Below the pieces are notes generated by a model, which was not told the DNA's origin, ran no database searches, and saw only the letters and a program-made list of their open reading frames with translations. Positions 61,660 to 64,000 of a stretch of 64,000 nucleotides of DNA are shown in pieces. Location of the stretch: contig NC_019738.1 of NCBI RefSeq assembly GCF_000317515.1, positions 3,312,001-3,376,000 of the forward strand. Reading direction: 5' to 3'. Source of the DNA: Allocoleopsis franciscana PCC 7113. GTDB taxonomy: Bacteria; Cyanobacteriota; Cyanobacteriia; Cyanobacteriales; Coleofasciculaceae. Positions within the stretch are counted from its first letter, which is position 1, and every line of letters begins with the position of its first letter. Position numbers and translations under genes: made by a program.

Positions 61660-61959
61660 CTACTTTTGAAAGAAACTACAAATCAGCTCACCTGCACCAT
61701 GATCATCGAACCAGACAAAGGTGCCATCGGGACGAACCCTAATGCGATCGCGACAATTGTATAGTTCTACCGGCCTCTTAACCCCGTCAATGCTCACAGA
61801 TGCCCTGTACTCCCAATAATTCTTAGCACTGCGCTTAATACTCAGGATGCAAATGGAGTGGTTATGAGAATCGCGGCAGAAGGCAGCCAATGCCGGAAGT
61901 GGCGCTGCCAACCATAACGTCAGGGACAACAGTAGGGCAATTAATTTCACGATGTCCAA
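61660..61959 (-). CDS. Small secreted protein, four cysteines
   Basis: A 99-residue exported protein: signal peptide IALLLSLTLWLAAPLPALAA, then a mature part of about 73 residues with four cysteines (C28, C37, C69, C93) that could form two disulphides. Strands such as YWEYRASVSIDGVKRPVELY and RIRVRPDGTFVWFD suggest a small beta domain. No family is recognised. It lies between the P450 and the mazG region without close partners. Confidence 0.68.
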   Translation of the reverse strand: MDIVKLIALLLSLTLWLAAPLPALAAFCRDSHNHSICILSIKRSAKNYWEYRASVSIDGVKRPVELYNCRDRIRVRPDGTFVWFDDHGAGELICSFFQK

Positions 61960-62030
61960 AATTTGTCACCACTTTAAAAGATACATGGCGATCGCCTACG
62001 GTTGTAGATTGAGCCGCATTCCTTGCGGGA

Positions 62031-62132
62031 TTGATACCAAGTTGCAGTCAAAGATAGTAGATAGGGAGACAAGGAAGACAAGGGGGACAAGGGAGAGAGA
62101 AAATACTACGTTTGAACGCAACTCGGTATGAA
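62031..62132. repeat. Inverted-repeat element (MITE-like), related to the 19-mer
   Basis: Left arm TTGATACCAAGTTGCAGTCAAA (split here: 62031-62052) and right arm 62111-62132 are complementary at about 18 of 22 positions and enclose 58 bases of purine-rich GACAAGG-type repeats. Each arm resembles the dispersed 19-mer at 22158 and 56001. It has no coding capacity. Confidence 0.5.
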
Positions 62133-62215
62133 CGCTAAACTCCTAATCCATACCTTATGATTGGCAAGCTAGAAAATCTCGTGAAGAATAGTTAAATGGT
62201 TGTTGGTTTTCCTTT

Positions 62216-63058
62216 ATGTCCGGTTCCCACGAGCAAACTCAGCTCATGACTGAAGCGTCGGTGTTACAAGCACTGCAACAGTTAATCGATGTCGTTGCCC
62301 AATTGCGATCGCCTGAAGGGGGCTGCCCTTGGGATTTGGAGCAAACACCCCAAACGCTGATTCCTTACGTGATTGAGGAAGCCTATGAGGTTGTTGATGC
62401 GATTCGCAGTGAGGATAAAGATGCGATCGCAGAAGAACTAGGAGACTTACTATTACAAGTCGTTCTCCAAGCCCAGATTGCCAGTGAAACCGATCAATTT
62501 AGCCTTAAAGAAGTCGCTCAAGGCATTACCCAAAAGCTGATCCGGCGTCATCCCCATGTCTTCGCAGATGTCCAAGTCCAAAATGCCGCAGAAGTCCATC
62601 AGAACTGGGAGCAAATCAAAGCAGCGGAAAAAGGAGAAACTACAGCCGATGCTCATTTCCTCAGCCGCAAACTAACTCGCTATGCCCGAACTTTACCTCC
62701 CTTAATGGGAGGGATGAAAATATCCCAAAAAGCAGCGGCGGCTGGCTTTGAGTGGGAGAATGTTGAGGGTGTCTGGGAGAAGTTTAGCGAAGAATTAGCC
62801 GAATTCAAAGAGGCACTTGAGCATAAAGATCAAGCTGAACAAGAGGCTGAACTCGGAGATTTACTCTTTACCCTGATTAATATTGCACGCTGGTACGACC
62901 TCGACCCTTCGGAAGCGTTGCATGGAACAAATGATCGCTTTATTCAAAGATTATCCAAAATGGAGACTGTTGCTGATCGCCCGCTTTCAGATTATACCTT
63001 GGATGAGTTGGAAACTTTGTGGCAGCAAGCTAAAGCCAGACTTGCTAAGGAACGCTAA
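62216..63058 (+). CDS. mazG: Nucleoside triphosphate pyrophosphohydrolase MazG
   Basis: MazG hydrolyses NTPs and dNTPs to the monophosphate and pyrophosphate, removing non-canonical or excess nucleotides. The 280-residue protein has two MazG domains in tandem: the first with CPWDLEQTPQTLIPYVIEEA then YEVVDAI and ELGDLLLQVVLQ, the second with EKFSEELAEFKEAL and ELGDLLFTLINIAR. The E-x-x-E and E-x-x-D metal motifs are kept in both, and the C-terminal domain (about 150-275) is normal for the long form. A bidirectional terminator hairpin follows the stop. Confidence 0.94.
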   Translation: MSGSHEQTQLMTEASVLQALQQLIDVVAQLRSPEGGCPWDLEQTPQTLIPYVIEEAYEVVDAIRSEDKDAIAEELGDLLLQVVLQAQIASETDQFSLKEVAQGITQKLIRRHPHVFADVQVQNAAEVHQNWEQIKAAEKGETTADAHFLSRKLTRYARTLPPLMGGMKISQKAAAAGFEWENVEGVWEKFSEELAEFKEALEHKDQAEQEAELGDLLFTLINIARWYDLDPSEALHGTNDRFIQRLSKMETVADRPLSDYTLDELETLWQQAKARLAKER

Positions 63059-63087
63059 TTGCACTCAAAGTTAGTGATAAAGTTGGC

Positions 63088-63137
63088 AAAAAAAACTCCC
63101 GTTAAATTCTTTAGATACTAACGGGAGCCTTCTCTTT
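63088..63137. terminator. Bidirectional intrinsic terminator
   Basis: CTCCCGTTA (63096-63104) and TAACGGGAG (63119-63127) form a nine-base-pair stem with a 14-base loop. A run of eight A at 63088-63095 becomes a T-run for minus-strand transcripts from the dioxygenase gene; the CTTCTCTTT on the other side gives a weaker stop for mazG. Confidence 0.8.
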
Positions 63138-63222
63138 AATTTCCCTTACCTATTTAACAAATCACCTATCAAAATTTAATAAAGCCTATTTCTGATTAAC
63201 TCTGCCTTGAGCATATTCCCAT

Positions 63223-63936
63223 TTAATCAGAAATTAAGCTGGGAGAAGTCAGCACAAAAACATCCCTTGTCCCTTGCTGCTCTAATTCGGGCTTAACGGG
63301 AGTCGTAAAATGTAGAAATTCATGGTCATTGACTAAGAGCAATTCCCCTGGATTCAGCATTTTCCTAAAGACAGGCTTTTCTTTTCTTTCTAGATAGAGA
63401 TGGGTTTCTCCACCTTGAATATTGTCTCTATCTACGGCGAATATACCGATAAAATCCGTCCCATCCCGATGAATTCCTTCTGGTGCTGGGTTGCCATAAT
63501 TATTCGGTGAACAAGTTGTTCTGATCTGATGAATTCCAATTTCGGCTTCTGGGTGCAGTTTGCAAGAATCACTGAAAGCTAAGACCATTTTTCTAAAACT
63601 ATCTAGCTTGATCAGTTCCTCATCGAGTTCAGCAAACTCTCGCTTGATATCCCCTACTAATGGGTTATAGCTTTTGCTTTGATACAGATAGCCATGAGGT
63701 AGCTTAATTAACTCATCGTTAGAGATGGTAAAGCGTGATAAACGCCTAAATCGATAGTTACCTTTGATGTAGGGGTCAACTGGAAGAGTTCTAAAAAAGG
63801 GCTTGATGTCTTCTAGTTTGAGCGCGTTTACCTTTTTGAAGGTAAACATAAACGCATATTCCAGTTCCGTCGATCCCCATACTTTTTGCATGGTATTTTC
63901 ACCTGTTTCCCCTGATCCCATTGCGATTTGCTCCAC
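63223..63936 (-). CDS. 2-oxoglutarate/Fe(II)-dependent dioxygenase (PF10014-type)
   Basis: A 237-residue jelly-roll oxygenase. The Fe ligands are visible as the H-x-D pair in EGIHRDGTDFIGIF and the distal histidine in NDHEFLHFTTPV; the 2-oxoglutarate arginine is in QGTRDVFVLT. GGETHLYLER and the PGELLLVND turn also fit. The family includes free amino-acid hydroxylases such as L-isoleucine 4-hydroxylase, so a small amino acid is a plausible substrate, but related members act in other pathways. The N-terminal 15 residues (MEQIAMGSGETGENT) may not be part of the protein; MQKVWGST is an alternative start. Confidence 0.85.
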   Translation of the reverse strand: MEQIAMGSGETGENTMQKVWGSTELEYAFMFTFKKVNALKLEDIKPFFRTLPVDPYIKGNYRFRRLSRFTISNDELIKLPHGYLYQSKSYNPLVGDIKREFAELDEELIKLDSFRKMVLAFSDSCKLHPEAEIGIHQIRTTCSPNNYGNPAPEGIHRDGTDFIGIFAVDRDNIQGGETHLYLERKEKPVFRKMLNPGELLLVNDHEFLHFTTPVKPELEQQGTRDVFVLTSPSLISD

Positions 63937-64000
63937 AAAGAGGTCTATATCCTCAGTATAGAGTAAATTTTTGAGAGTGTTGCTAATTACACTACAGAAT

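Overview
The window reads as chromosomal DNA of a cyanobacterium, most likely a filamentous species with a large genome. Support comes from the frequent HIP1-type octamer GCGATCGC and from cyanobacterial gene families: light-dependent protochlorophyllide reductase, a CpcS/CpcU-type phycobiliprotein lyase, an SLH-OprB porin, a DUF2232 protein, a CYP110-like P450, a cyanobacteriochrome-like GAF kinase and a TRADD-N-associated membrane protein. I cannot name the genus from sequence alone. No rRNA, tRNA, CRISPR array, prophage or intact insertion sequence was seen.

Layout. 1-5600: the 5' part of purL, dhaK without dhaL beside it, a solitary m5C DNA methyltransferase, small conserved proteins (MCFSATASF-type membrane protein, Lin0512, four-helix bundle) and a decayed Ser/Thr-kinase start. 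5600-6700: gene-poor, with a dispersed repeat and a coding remnant. 6700-13800: RlpA-like protein, SurE, a CSP41-like epimerase, a serine hydrolase, a PRC-barrel/DUF2382 protein, PgsA and a polyprenyl-phosphate sugar transferase. 14000-19200: an actin/Hsp70-fold ATPase downstream of a 1035-residue acidic coiled-coil protein. 19700-27300: Crp/Fnr regulator, universal stress protein, DUF2232 protein, CobT-like protein, bilin lyase, Tat lipoprotein binding protein and a secreted protein. 27400-32300: a low-complexity repeat-rich secreted protein and an outer-membrane porin.

32800-40700 is the most unusual part. A kptA-NUDIX-AAA cluster carries an ATPase with an altered Walker B and no lid. A DUF3050 protein follows. 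Next comes a chimera of an IS630-type helix-turn-helix with a globin that keeps the flavohaemoglobin haem-pocket residues. Converging on it is a histidine kinase with both a canonical LOV domain and a GAF domain with the DXCF and CH cysteines of bilin-binding cyanobacteriochromes.

41000-49200: a beta-propeller protein, a lipoprotein, two membrane glycosyltransferases, a pentapeptide-repeat protein and an RmlD-like reductase. 49200-50200: the wreck of a STAND-WD40 protein, a cluster of palindromes and an intact TRADD-N-associated two-TM protein, which looks like a decayed conflict or programmed-death locus. 50200-64000: gcvP divergent from a 5-formyl-THF cyclo-ligase (one-carbon metabolism), protochlorophyllide reductase, a P2C (Na,K-ATPase-like) pump followed by an EF-hand protein, a P450, MazG and a 2-oxoglutarate/Fe(II) dioxygenase. 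Several short dispersed repeat families lie between genes.
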